Part shown: piece by piece, positions 9,828 to 19,505 of the stretch
How positions within the stretch are numbered: the first letter of the stretch is position 1
How the letters are laid out: every line of letters starts with the position of its first letter
DNA from: Tritrichomonas musculus
Lineage: Eukaryota > Parabasalia > Tritrichomonadida > Tritrichomonadidae
Reading direction: 5' to 3'
DNA: 64,000 bases
Assembly (NCBI GenBank): GCA_039105265.1
Contig: JAPFFF010000001.1
Coordinates: 5,146,001 to 5,210,000, forward strand
Notes under the pieces: model-generated
Database searches by the model: none
What the model was told of the DNA's origin: nothing
The model's input: the letters and a program-made list of their open reading frames with translations, nothing else
Program-made: the position numbers and the translations under genes

Positions 9828-11277
9828 ATATTTTGCGAAGGAAAAAAAAAATTAAAAAATAAAAATAAAATTTAATTGAATTTGACTCTAGATTTGTTTT
9901 TCTATATTATTTGATATACGTGTTCAAAAAACCTCTGAACAATTACTCGTTTTTCAATATATTTTTTTGAAATATAAATAGCGGATTTGCTTTCCATACC
10001 TAATATTTAAAAAAATTCAACTATATAGAAAGATCTTTATAGAATATCTTTTTGCAATAATTAAATTTAGTTATCTTCAGACCTGTATTATATTCTTGCC
10101 AAATTTGAATTTCTTCTAATGAGCATTAATAGACCCATAATTCAAATTTTTTTCTTTGCCTTGATTTTCTTATGTTTTAAGCCAAATATTAAATAAAATA
10201 TCAAGTTATTTGTTTTTAAATTGATTATTTTGTTTCTTTTCAATTTTGATAAACTGAAAAATACTTTCCAAACTTTTTTGAATGCAAATAAATATGCTAT
10301 TATGAGTAAAATCTCTTCAAGAAATTGCTTCTGAAATAAATGATCGATATAAATCATTGATTGAGAGCTATTGGTTTCAAGATCCAGAAGAAAGTCCACT
10401 TTTTGATGAAATCGCCGAAGGATTGGAATCAGTCCATTTTTGATTTAATTGAAGAAGGAATATTACTATCGTTTCGGGATTATAACGGAAATATCCACTT
10501 TAGAAATGGAAAAGTTGATAACGGAAATATTATTACGGAAAAATTAAACCATTTTTTATGAAAATCTTTTTTATAAAACATTCATTTAAAAATCATGGTT
10601 TTATTTAATAAATTATAAATAAAAAGATTTAAAATCATCATAAGTATGGAATATATGCCGAAAAATGGAAAATAAACATAAAGAAATTTTTATTTTAAAA
10701 AAAAACATTAAAAATTTTTTCTCATAAAAATTGAATTTAATGGAATATATTTAAGATTAATACTTAATATAAACTATTGGCATCTGAAAATTACTAAAAA
10801 TATTCAATTAATCTATTTTGTAAATATAATTTATAAGTTGATGTAAGAATATATAATTAGAAAACATTCATAAGGCAATGTATATTTGATATATTGGAAA
10901 TTTAATTAGAATGATACTTAAAATCATGAATTATTAAGTGAGTATTTTATTAAAAAGATTTTCACAAAAAATTGTTACATTTTCGGTTATCAAATTGAAC
11001 ATTTCCGTTATCATGGCCAATAAAAAAACATTCAATTGAAATGATGTTTACTGTACTAATCCACTGTTGTATATTAGAGATTTTTTAGCCAATTCACATA
11101 TTTCAATAGTTTACATTTTTTTCCCCTTCAGGCATGGAAGCGACCTTTTAGTTTTTGTATTGAGGTATTTAAAATACAATAATTCTCCTACCATTAAATT
11201 TCATTCTTTTCATCTGAAATGTTTTTTTTATCTTTTTGCACATCTTGTTTTTCTTTTATTGGCCATGATATAAGAGA
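9828..11277. other. Gene-poor AT-rich region with a kinase relic
   Basis: Apart from the kinase fragment at 10313-10443 I see no gene. GATAACGGAAAT words at about 10513 and, inverted, at about 11000 hint at a diverged inverted-repeat element, but no target duplication could be assigned. Confidence 0.5.
10313..10443 (+). pseudogene. Protein kinase C-terminal fragment
   Basis: One frame reads Y-K-S-L-I-E-S-Y-W-F-Q-D-P-E-E-S-P-L-F-D-E-I and then stops at a TGA. This matches the last helices of eukaryotic kinase domains (LI-x-x-C-W-x-x-D-P-x-x-R-P-x-F-x-E-I). The invariant arginine is replaced, and nothing kinase-like precedes it in frame. It is a short relic. Confidence 0.5.
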
Positions 11278-11597
11278 TTAGTTTAACTTTGACAAATGAT
11301 CTAAATAATAATTATTATTTGATTTAAAAACTGGCTCAGGTATAAAATAATACATACAATATGATTGATCAATATTTCCATATCCATCTTTCTTTTTCAT
11401 ATCTGATAATATACATAATGATTTGGAAACCTTATTAGTAAAAAATTTAATTGTCTTAAGTCCATACAAAAAATTGTATGGATCTTTAAATTTATCAAGC
11501 TTGACAATTTTCTTTTCATACCACCAATTGGAATAATATCTCTTTCTATCTTTTTTCTTTTCCCGAAATCGTAAAGGTGGATAAAAAAAATGGCCAT
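11278..11597 (-). pseudogene. Unrecognised minus-strand relic downstream of the BspA-like gene
   Basis: Two overlapping minus-strand frames (11397-11597 and 11278-11469) both look protein-like and share sequence space, so one gene broken by a frameshift is likelier than two genes. The downstream piece contains aromatic-rich segments (Y-C-M-Y-Y-F-I-P-E-P-V-F). No family is recognised. It follows the BspA-like gene by about 30 bases and could be its frameshifted extension. Confidence 0.3.
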
Positions 11598-11625
11598 TTT
11601 GATAATTTCAATCGATGATCATATA

Positions 11626-13278
11626 TTATATATTATTATTATTATTATCGGCATCAAATTGATTGAAGAATGTATTATCTAATGATGTTAAATGTTCTTT
11701 AAAATGTCTTCTATGATATAAATGATTTGTTGTCTCAGTTGGCTTTTTAATTAATTCAATAAGCTTATTTTCATTATACAATTTTATTTGCAGTTCGTTT
11801 GGAATTTCTAAAAATGATGTGGAATTATAATTATCTTTAAATAATAATTTCACATATTGTGAATTTAATTCAATGCTTAACAAAGAAAAGCAATTTTCAA
11901 AAGTATTTTCGCATATGCATTCAAGATTTCCAAGGAAAAAACGAGCATTTTTTAATGATCTACAATTCAAGAAAGCTTTTTTATGTATAATTTTCTTTTT
12001 TGGACCAAAATCATTCATAACAAGATGGATTGGGTATATAAATTTAATTTTTGAATTATTCATTATAATAGTTTCAATTGATTTTGATTCATCTTCGATA
12101 ATTACGCTTATTAATGATATGCAATTCATAAAACTTTCAGCTCCAATTGAAAATGGATAATAATCTTGTTCTTTTTTAATGTTTCTAATGACACGGTACT
12201 TATTGTCTATTATCATTTGATCATTGTTATTTTTGTAAACAAAATGATGAAATTCAATTTGCTTTAATGATGAACAATTTAAAAAGCATCTAGCTGGAAT
12301 AGAATTCAATTCTTTTCCTTTATATTCAAAAGTTTCCATCTTCTTACAATTCATAAAAGATGATGGTCCCATATAAACACATGATTGTGGAAGACGGAAT
12401 GATAAAAGATTAATACAATTTTTGAAAACATATTTTTCAATTATTTTTAATTTTTCTTCATCAGGTTGTGGCAACCTAAATTTGTTATCTATAATAATTC
12501 CAATCATAACTTTCTCCAATGATGTGCAATTCATAAATGCTGATTCGCATAATGCAATTAATGATGGAGGAAAAACAATTGATTTGAGTGATGAGCAATT
12601 ATAAAAAGCTTCTTTTTTAATATACCGAAGACATGAGTAATTTTTAATTGACTTATTCATCTTAAATTGAATAACTTTAATTTTAATACAATCTTTAAAT
12701 GATCCTTCTTCTATTGAAATACATGATGATGATATGGTGATCTTTTTAAGTTTTTTACACCCTAGAAAAGCAAATTTTGGAATAAATAATATATTTGTTG
12801 TTTCACCAAATTCAACAATTTCAAGAGATTCAAAATAAGAAAATGCTTTTTCTTCAATGTAAGAAAAGTTCCCAGATATTTTAATATGTGTAATATTGTT
12901 TACATAGGAAGTATAATAATGGGAATAGTTCGGGAAATTAATAATATAATTAGTCAATCCATCCATATAATCCATGCTTGTTAGATTTTTCATGTCATTA
13001 AATACAGAATTACTAATAGAAAAGCAGTCATTATTTATTTTCAAGCATTTTAAATTCTTAGGGGCAAAAACAAGTTTAAGTATAGGATAATTATCTTTAT
13101 TTTCTTCAATAATTTTAGATCGATTCCTTTTTAATAGAAGTTTAAAGCAAGAATTTAGGTAATCACAATGCTGAGGTTTTTCTTCTTCATTATACCAAAA
13201 ATGATGTTTGTGATAGTGACGATCTAAATTGACATATCCAAAACGCCTTTTTTCATCGATTATTTTGTATCTGAACAA
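11626..13278 (-). CDS. BspA-like leucine-rich repeat protein, no ATG start
   Basis: The frame gives about 550 residues with BspA-type LRR units (F-x-G-C-K-K-L-K-K-I-T-I, A-F-x-N-C-S-S-L-K-S-I-V-F-P-P-S-L) from about residue 120 to 490, less regular than in the plus-strand gene. The C-terminal tail ends in a run of Asn codons (AAT microsatellite). The frame opens after an in-frame TAA near 13300 but offers only TTG at 13278. The first ATG is about 90 codons in. The 5' end therefore seems lost, or it once joined the broken BspA-like gene immediately upstream, whose last codons end at 13315. I see no signal peptide or membrane anchor. The family is certain; whether it is functional is doubtful. 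Confidence 0.75.
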   Translation of the reverse strand: MFRYKIIDEKRRFGYVNLDRHYHKHHFWYNEEEKPQHCDYLNSCFKLLLKRNRSKIIEENKDNYPILKLVFAPKNLKCLKINNDCFSISNSVFNDMKNLTSMDYMDGLTNYIINFPNYSHYYTSYVNNITHIKISGNFSYIEEKAFSYFESLEIVEFGETTNILFIPKFAFLGCKKLKKITISSSCISIEEGSFKDCIKIKVIQFKMNKSIKNYSCLRYIKKEAFYNCSSLKSIVFPPSLIALCESAFMNCTSLEKVMIGIIIDNKFRLPQPDEEKLKIIEKYVFKNCINLLSFRLPQSCVYMGPSSFMNCKKMETFEYKGKELNSIPARCFLNCSSLKQIEFHHFVYKNNNDQMIIDNKYRVIRNIKKEQDYYPFSIGAESFMNCISLISVIIEDESKSIETIIMNNSKIKFIYPIHLVMNDFGPKKKIIHKKAFLNCRSLKNARFFLGNLECICENTFENCFSLLSIELNSQYVKLLFKDNYNSTSFLEIPNELQIKLYNENKLIELIKKPTETTNHLYHRRHFKEHLTSLDNTFFNQFDADNNNNNI

Positions 13279-13314
13279 TTTATGATAATTATGAGTTGAA
13301 TTTTAATAATCTTT

Positions 13315-13831
13315 TTAAATATAATATTTTGTTACTTTTTCATAATCACAATCATCAATAGATTGAATAATTGAATCAAATTCATTAGTTTTTTCATATA
13401 TAGTCCCATCTTCAAATTGTCTGAAATTAATTGGTGGTCCTTGATAAAAAACTATTTTATTCAACTATGGCACTTTTCTTGGCTCAAAAATTTATTCTTA
13501 ATTCTTTTATTTGTGTATAATCAAATGCTCTATTATGAATTTCAATTAAGTTGGTATTTGGAGTTGTATTCACTTCAATAAGATTAGAACAATCAAAAAA
13601 TGATTTTGATTTTATAATGGTCAATGAATTAGGAATATCAATAGATTTCAATGAAATATTGTTTTGAAATGATGATTCACCAAGTTCTACAATTCCTTCA
13701 TTAAAATTAATTTTTCTTAATTTATCGCATTTAAAGAACGCCATTGAATTAACTTTTTTTATAAATTTTGGAAAGTAAATACTTTCTAATCCACTAAATG
13801 CGAAACATTTTTTAGAAATATTTTTAATATT
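13315..13831 (-). pseudogene. 3' part of a BspA-like gene split by the Maverick
   Basis: The minus strand encodes BspA-type LRR units (A-F-S-G-L-E-S-I-Y-F-P and following) starting directly at the Maverick boundary. The in-frame methionine at 13900 lies in the transposon repeat and is an artefact. After L-R-I-N-F a TGA stops the frame at 13484. Shifting one base in a T-run gives a further protein-like tail, with one TAG, ending at a TAA at 13315-13317. The 5' half of the gene is at 33579-34568. Joining the flanks and removing one copy of the 5-bp duplication gives a continuous LRR frame, which shows they were one gene. Confidence 0.8.
13827..13831. repeat. Target-site duplication, left copy (ATATT)
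   Basis: ATATT sits directly outside the left inverted repeat and is repeated at 33579-33583 directly outside the right one. Five to six bases is the usual duplication for Mavericks. Confidence 0.85.
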
Positions 13832-14079
13832 CATCAATAGTATTTGGAGTGATGTCTGGCTTACAGCCAAACATCCCTCCAAACCCCGTAGCCCATTCAT
13901 TTTTTCGTCACAGTTGTAAAATTCGTGTTTTTGGATAACTTCCCAGATACTCTACCGCCCGCACTATGCTTTCGTTAAAAACACCTGTTTTTTATTAACA
14001 ACGAACTTTTCACTCAGGACATTTACGTTTCATTCAATTTCACGACAACATCATTTTTTGTCACTTCAATGTCGCCGTC
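13832..14079 (+). repeat. Maverick left terminal inverted repeat
   Basis: 248 bp beginning CATCAATAGTATTTGGAGTG. It matches the reverse complement of 33331-33578 with a single mismatch near its inner end (CAACATC against CAAAATC). Near-identity suggests a recent insertion. Confidence 0.95.
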
Positions 14080-14125
14080 TATTTCTGACGGGACCATTTC
14101 GGGAAAAATGAAAGGCCAAAAATAA

Positions 14126-14392
14126 TTACTCATACAAGTGGCTTACAGCTTTTTTCAGTAAGCTTCTTACTCTCATGTCTCTGTCATACTTCTTTTGTAT
14201 CTTCTCTATGTACCGTTCATCCTTTCGGTTATCAGCATTATTGAGAACTCTACGATAATACTTTAATCTCCAGTTAATTCTCGCTAATGTATCTGTAGCA
14301 AAAGTTTTTTTCTGGTATGGCTTTCTTGTTGCTAAATGGTTTTCGGTCATGCTCTTTGCAGTCGCAAATCCTTCGGTCATTCTCTTTTCCAT
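14126..14392 (-). CDS. Small basic protein of the Maverick, unknown
   Basis: An 88-residue minus-strand frame between the left inverted repeat and the integrase. The C-terminal 55 residues are rich in Lys and Arg with helix-forming spacing (W-R-L-K-Y-Y-R-R, I-Q-K-K-Y-D-R-D), which would suit nucleic-acid binding. Its first residues overlap the non-conserved start of the integrase frame on the other strand, so only one of the two starts is likely to be real. I recognise no family. Confidence 0.4.
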   Translation of the reverse strand: MEKRMTEGFATAKSMTENHLATRKPYQKKTFATDTLARINWRLKYYRRVLNNADNRKDERYIEKIQKKYDRDMRVRSLLKKAVSHLYE

Positions 14393-14422
14393 GCGGAAAA
14401 AAGTTTCTTTTACGATGCTGAA

Positions 14423-15886
14423 ATGTTCTATAAAGAAACAGCTGAGTCTGAAAGGGAATCACTAGAGGAGCAAGATGAAGACATGATAGGGACAGCTAAG
14501 GGATTGAAGATATCTAAGGCGTATCAAATGTATAACTATATTGATAATACAGAATTGGATGACGAGAACGAGGTCATAATGGAACTTACAGATAGATTGT
14601 TCGAGCTCATAAAAGCCATTGCTCCCGCATTAACTATAATCGAATATAATCGTCTAATGATTCTGTTAAGAAGCAGTTTAAGTAAAATAGCACGGCCTAC
14701 TACCAGGCAAGCACTTATAGCAGATATAAATACTGCAACGAACAATAAGATACCACCAGATGCAATAATGGAAATAATAAAGGTCATGACGGCCATACGA
14801 TTGGAATCTGTTGGAGAAGATTATGTATCTGGTATATTTAACTTTGCAGCAAGACAATATAGAGATTTACCGCAACAGTATAGATTCACTCCAGGCACAG
14901 TAATAGGGTTTAAGAGTAAACAAAAAGCAGAATCACTAAAGCAACAGTTTGGTACATTAAACATAAACAAAACAGCTTTCACTACATCTTTTCCATTGAA
15001 GCGAAATCGAAAATGTTACCAACTACATAAAACAGGAGCGCGTCATTCCTATATCATCGATATAATGTTCGAGGATAGAGGAATTATTCCCTCCAGCAAC
15101 GAAAAGGCTACATTTTGTTATTTGTTAGCGATAAACATTAATACTCGTTTCCTGTACGCACAACTTATGAATAAGGTTATAAATGCCGCTACGAACTCGT
15201 ATGGGAAAGTAAATGTGAAATCGTCACGTTCTTTCATATTAGCAATGGAAAGGTTCTATCAGCAGGGTATTATTATCAGGCACTTATACGGCGATTCAGA
15301 GAAAAGTTTCTGGTCTCCCGCAGCGACTGGCTTTTATGATAAACATAATATTGTCGATTACTGGCCGGTTCCTAGGCAGAAAAAGGTTCAGTATCCGCCA
15401 TTCATGAAGACAAAAAGGAAGCTTAATGATAAAACCGAACCGCTTCACGGTGCACTTGCCATTATGGATAGAGTGATAAGAACATTAAGGGATATGGCAT
15501 ACAACATGGAAGTTGATGTAATAACACCAGAGATAATGGAAATGCTTGTATCACAGTACAATAACGCTCCTCATAGCACATTAAGTAAATATGCAGGATT
15601 CCCTGTAAGCCCTGCTCAAGCTCATTCAGATATCGAACTGGAAGACTTAATTGTAAGACGTATAGCACAAGAGAATTACATGATTCGTGCAAGACCAAAC
15701 TTTTATATCCCTAATGGAACAAAAGTAAAGGTCTACAACGAAAAAGATACAATGAATAAAAGGCGCAGTATTGTACAGCCGGGTGACAATGAAGTGATTG
15801 CATTCACTGAAGGCTTATACGTGGTCAAAAATAATTACAACGATGAACTACAGAGTGTGCCTAGGTGGAAGCTGCAGCCTATATAG
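14423..15886 (+). CDS. Maverick integrase (retroviral-type, rve fold)
   Basis: The integrase inserts the element's DNA ends into the host chromosome. The frame opens at 14336, but the first 29 codons look non-conserved and overlap a minus-strand frame, so I prefer the ATG at 14423 (487 residues). The core shows the first acidic residue in Y-I-I-D-I-M-F-E-D (D213) and the second in L-Y-G-D-S-E-K (D291). The position that normally holds the catalytic glutamate reads I-M-D-R-V-I-R-T-L (D349), an Asp. The only nearby Glu is E339. The C-terminal 60 residues (V-K-V-Y-N-E, P-R-W-K-L) look like the small beta-barrel or chromo-like tail of this enzyme class. It converges on the polymerase gene with an 8-bp overlap. 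Identity is strong; the start is uncertain. Confidence 0.88.
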   Translation: MFYKETAESERESLEEQDEDMIGTAKGLKISKAYQMYNYIDNTELDDENEVIMELTDRLFELIKAIAPALTIIEYNRLMILLRSSLSKIARPTTRQALIADINTATNNKIPPDAIMEIIKVMTAIRLESVGEDYVSGIFNFAARQYRDLPQQYRFTPGTVIGFKSKQKAESLKQQFGTLNINKTAFTTSFPLKRNRKCYQLHKTGARHSYIIDIMFEDRGIIPSSNEKATFCYLLAININTRFLYAQLMNKVINAATNSYGKVNVKSSRSFILAMERFYQQGIIIRHLYGDSEKSFWSPAATGFYDKHNIVDYWPVPRQKKVQYPPFMKTKRKLNDKTEPLHGALAIMDRVIRTLRDMAYNMEVDVITPEIMEMLVSQYNNAPHSTLSKYAGFPVSPAQAHSDIELEDLIVRRIAQENYMIRARPNFYIPNGTKVKVYNEKDTMNKRRSIVQPGDNEVIAFTEGLYVVKNNYNDELQSVPRWKLQPI

Positions 15887-18800
15887 CAGCGTAGTGAAAG
15901 TATTCATCTCTGTTACCTTCCTGGTAAATTGTTTTTGTCTTTCTTAGGAATGCTTTCACTGTGCTTACGGTAAAGTCTGCATTCATCTTGAAGCATGGCT
16001 GGCCTTTGGTTAAATCAAAGGTTTGTTCATTGCCTTCATACATGTGCTTATATAGAGCCATATAGTCACCACCAAACTTAGTCTCACAGGCATGCTTAAT
16101 AGAATTCCATGTTAGCCCTTTACCGCGTATCATATAGTCTACCTGTCCTGTAGAATCTGTAAGCTTATCGATGTAGAGTTTCTTCATGAGGAACATTGAT
16201 TCTACGGCCTTAGGTATTTCATCATGACCGTTTATTGTCGGAAAATCTGAGTGGAATTGCCCCAGCTGGGAACCGATAAGCTCTCGGCCATATTTCTCTT
16301 TGAATGCAGCAGTAAGCCTGCTTAAGTCTTCTACTTCAATGTGCATTGAATCTGTATCTTGGTAGTAGATATGACAGCCAATATCGTATGCAAGGCACAT
16401 TACACGATTCATTATTCTCTTGGACATGCTCAATATCTGGATTCCTAACAGGCTGAAGTTGAAGTCTTTATCGATTGGTTTACGTACCTTTATGTCGTAT
16501 ATGTCACTATTGTTTAGCTTCGTTGCTTCAATTATGCTCGTATAATGCCTCATCCAGAATTTATCGAAGTCGTCTCCTTCACGGACGTATCTATGCTCGA
16601 ACTCTATTGGTTTCTGTATTGTCTTTCCATAGCAAGAATTCATGATTAACTTATAGATGTTCTGTAATGGATTACCTTGTTGTTTGTATTCAAGCCTCTT
16701 ATTGAATATCTCTTTGATTACTTTCTGGATGCTGTAATCTCTCTTTCCTGCCCAGTAGTAACCGCGAACGAACTCGAATTCTATCTTCTGGAACTCTATA
16801 AGGTCCTCTAACATGATATTATCTACAACCATAGTAAGGTTTTCATCAGGCTCTAACTTGTCTTCATTCAGGTTTAGTCCATCAGGTGTCTTTCTGACTA
16901 TTAATGGGAATGCATAATGTTTATTCACTTTAGTTATTCTGATTTCTACTATGTACGCTCCCTGCCTCGATAAGAATTCCATATTAAGCTTATCCTCTGG
17001 TATTACTTCTGGTAGACCTTCAACGGTATAACATTCAGCCATTGCACTAGGGTATAAACTGACAGCATCGAAGTCACTTAATGGTTTCGTTGTGTGCCAT
17101 TTCTTATTGTATGCAGTCATACATCTTCCACCATAGACAGCTTGAGAGCAAAACTTTCTGACTATTCCACCGACTTTGTACAGGTTCTTATTGGGATAGT
17201 ATACACGCCTGTTGAAGACTTCATTGGCCAGTGATGAGATACTAACGAACTCGAACGGGTCGATATTGAATTCTTTCTTGAAGTCGTTACGGAACTTGTT
17301 GAAGCCTTGACGTAAGATGTTGACATCTTGCTTGCAGTAGAATGAACAATAAAGCCACATATCGAATTCATTCTCGCCTTTCCTGCATCCTTCTATGCTA
17401 TCTATGTTCTCGTTAAATATCTTGTAGTCATCTTCCTTCCAGACCCTATCTTCATTCATTCCTGCTTCAGATATGATTCCTATTGCACCTGATTCGAGTC
17501 GTTCAAGTGTGTAGTATTTATACGGAAACAGTTCTTTCTTTACGCCTTTAATACCGAACATCTTAGGGAAATCACTGAGCTTGCTGGGAATAACTGGATA
17601 GGAATCCTTAAATGTTATCTTTTTTCCTTTGTATATGATTTTTGCTTTCATGGTCTTTGTGCCCTTAATGATAGAAGATGTAATGCCGAAACCGGCAAAC
17701 ATTCTGATATCGTATGCGAGGTTATGGAAGTACACAACAGCACCATCTGGGAGATAGTTTAACATCTGTACATTACAGTCTCTGCCTTTGAATACCCTAG
17801 AGTACTTTTCTGTTCCTTTCATGTCCTGTACGACACACATAAACGGCACGTGAATATCACCACTTACGTCTGCTTCGAAGTCTGCATACCAGTATGACGG
17901 TGGCGCTTTATCTTTCTGTTTCTTATATACTTTCGGTTCTATGAGTTGCGTACAGAACTCTGGATTGTACTCTAACGATATCTCATTCATGTCCTTTTCT
18001 ATTTCTTTATAGTATATCGTATTGAGTATCATATACTGGCCCCAGTTGATGTGTTGGAAGAAGCCTTGTTTCATGAGCTCTCTGACCAGATTTGATGCCT
18101 TAATGAATGTTCTACCAGGTATTACTTTCTTATCCTTTATTTCTTTGTTATACATATTCTCTTTAGCTTCTTCATTGTCACTATTGGCGATTTCTCTCAG
18201 ATGTTTTATATAGTAGTTGCTGAAAGGAGTTACTTCCTCGATGAAGAAGTGCTGACCGTTAATGCACATATTATGTGTTCTGTTAGGTGCTGCATTCTCT
18301 ACTCCAATATAGCTCTTATATTTACCATCTGTCATTACCTTAACAGTTTGTTTCTTGTTTCTTCCTACATATTCATCATCGATATACGTTATATGCAAAT
18401 GCATCTTGAATTCGTTTGCGATTGCCTCTAAATGCTTCTGTGATAAGTATCTGCTCTTGATTCTCATTCTGATTTTGTCTAGTTCTGCTTCGGTGTAGCA
18501 TCCAGTTTGTTTTAATGCGTATACGAAGCAGCAGTCATCTAATTCTTTACGCTGTACTTGTTTGTTACCTTTTGTTGCAACCACTACTGAATCGAATATC
18601 TGTAATCTCTTTAGGTACTCTACGATTATCTTTGGTGTATCCGGTGTGGTTAGATAATGGAAGAATCCAGGTTCTTTATTCTTTTTCATTTCTCCTTGGT
18701 ATCTGATTGGTACTATACCGACTCTAGTGAATATCGACCAAGAAGCAATAAGGTCATCAGGTCCTGGGTCTGAAACGATATCGGGAGAGATTTCATCATC

Positions 18801-19505
18801 GATTTGATATACGAAGCTTTCTTCGGTTAATTTACGGACCAGTTCTTGTAAGTGTTCAGGTGTAAGTGGTATAGCCTTAGGTTGCATAGTGTTATTGACC
18901 TGAAAGAGCAAAACGAAACGGTTCATATCTTCTTGCAGTGGTCTTATTGCTTCATCGAAGAACTGTCTGAGTCGTGGGAAGAGTAATTTACGGCCGCGTA
19001 ATGTGAATTGTTCGAAGTCAACAAACCAGTCGGTTGGGTTATCATATAGTCTCTGCATTGTAGCTTCAACGAGTTCTGCTTGGCCATCGTTAAGTTCATT
19101 TTGTTGTTGCCTCCATTCAGCATAGTTTCTAGGTCGTTGATGGAACTGTGATAACTTCTTATCGATAGCATCAAATGGGTCTTCAGGTATTAGATATGGT
19201 AAACGGTATTCCAACAATACTGTATCGCTCCATCTTCTTTCGAGTCTTTTCTGTTCTTCTCTGATTGGTCTGTAGTATGCTCTGGCGAAATTAATGATTT
19301 GATTGAAGTTGTTACGGTCTCCGGTATAGTTGGTCTGGTTCAACATTGGTACGATTTCATCTTGCCATAAGTATCTTGCTAGTCTTGCGTCACGGTGGTC
19401 ATAAAGGTCAAATGCGTCTTGCCATTGTGCTACTGTTGTTCTGTCACCATTGAAAGCGTTATAGATTTTTACGAGTTGCTTGAGAGTGAAGTTTGGCTGA
19501 GTCAT
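15879..19505 (-). CDS. polB: Protein-primed DNA polymerase B of the Maverick
   Basis: The polymerase replicates the element. It has 1208 residues with an ATG start at 19505. Exonuclease motifs are visible: Exo I Y-A-D-F-E-A-D (D542, E544), Exo II H-N-L-A-Y-D, and Exo III Y-C-K-Q-D. Polymerase motif A is D-F-D-A-V-S-L-Y-P-S (D811), motif B is N-S-C-Y-G-K, motif C is Y-Y-Q-D-T-D-S-M (D1050, D1052), and a K-K-L-Y motif follows. These mark the protein-primed DNA_pol_B_2 type. The N-terminal half is long. Within it D-D-C-C-F-V-Y-A-L (323-331) and N-G-Q-H-F-F (His419) resemble the Cys and His boxes of an OTU-like cysteine protease; this is only a motif-level impression. All catalytic residues are present. 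A poly-T/GGGTAAAA motif precedes the start codon. Confidence 0.95.
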   Translation of the reverse strand: MTQPNFTLKQLVKIYNAFNGDRTTVAQWQDAFDLYDHRDARLARYLWQDEIVPMLNQTNYTGDRNNFNQIINFARAYYRPIREEQKRLERRWSDTVLLEYRLPYLIPEDPFDAIDKKLSQFHQRPRNYAEWRQQQNELNDGQAELVEATMQRLYDNPTDWFVDFEQFTLRGRKLLFPRLRQFFDEAIRPLQEDMNRFVLLFQVNNTMQPKAIPLTPEHLQELVRKLTEESFVYQIDDEISPDIVSDPGPDDLIASWSIFTRVGIVPIRYQGEMKKNKEPGFFHYLTTPDTPKIIVEYLKRLQIFDSVVVATKGNKQVQRKELDDCCFVYALKQTGCYTEAELDKIRMRIKSRYLSQKHLEAIANEFKMHLHITYIDDEYVGRNKKQTVKVMTDGKYKSYIGVENAAPNRTHNMCINGQHFFIEEVTPFSNYYIKHLREIANSDNEEAKENMYNKEIKDKKVIPGRTFIKASNLVRELMKQGFFQHINWGQYMILNTIYYKEIEKDMNEISLEYNPEFCTQLIEPKVYKKQKDKAPPSYWYADFEADVSGDIHVPFMCVVQDMKGTEKYSRVFKGRDCNVQMLNYLPDGAVVYFHNLAYDIRMFAGFGITSSIIKGTKTMKAKIIYKGKKITFKDSYPVIPSKLSDFPKMFGIKGVKKELFPYKYYTLERLESGAIGIISEAGMNEDRVWKEDDYKIFNENIDSIEGCRKGENEFDMWLYCSFYCKQDVNILRQGFNKFRNDFKKEFNIDPFEFVSISSLANEVFNRRVYYPNKNLYKVGGIVRKFCSQAVYGGRCMTAYNKKWHTTKPLSDFDAVSLYPSAMAECYTVEGLPEVIPEDKLNMEFLSRQGAYIVEIRITKVNKHYAFPLIVRKTPDGLNLNEDKLEPDENLTMVVDNIMLEDLIEFQKIEFEFVRGYYWAGKRDYSIQKVIKEIFNKRLEYKQQGNPLQNIYKLIMNSCYGKTIQKPIEFEHRYVREGDDFDKFWMRHYTSIIEATKLNNSDIYDIKVRKPIDKDFNFSLLGIQILSMSKRIMNRVMCLAYDIGCHIYYQDTDSMHIEVEDLSRLTAAFKEKYGRELIGSQLGQFHSDFPTINGHDEIPKAVESMFLMKKLYIDKLTDSTGQVDYMIRGKGLTWNSIKHACETKFGGDYMALYKHMYEGNEQTFDLTKGQPCFKMNADFTVSTVKAFLRKTKTIYQEGNRDEYFHYAAI

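Noticed and set aside
10513-11015. A second MITE with GATAACGGAAAT ends
   Set aside because: The inverted words are short and no target duplication matches, so it is not listed as an element.
13832-13900. LRR protein start at 13900 and LRR protein end at 33491
   Set aside because: These residues are translated from the Maverick terminal repeats and are not host protein.
14336-14422. Longer N-terminus for the integrase
   Set aside because: The first 29 codons look unlike protein and overlap a minus-strand frame; a later ATG at 14423 is preferred.
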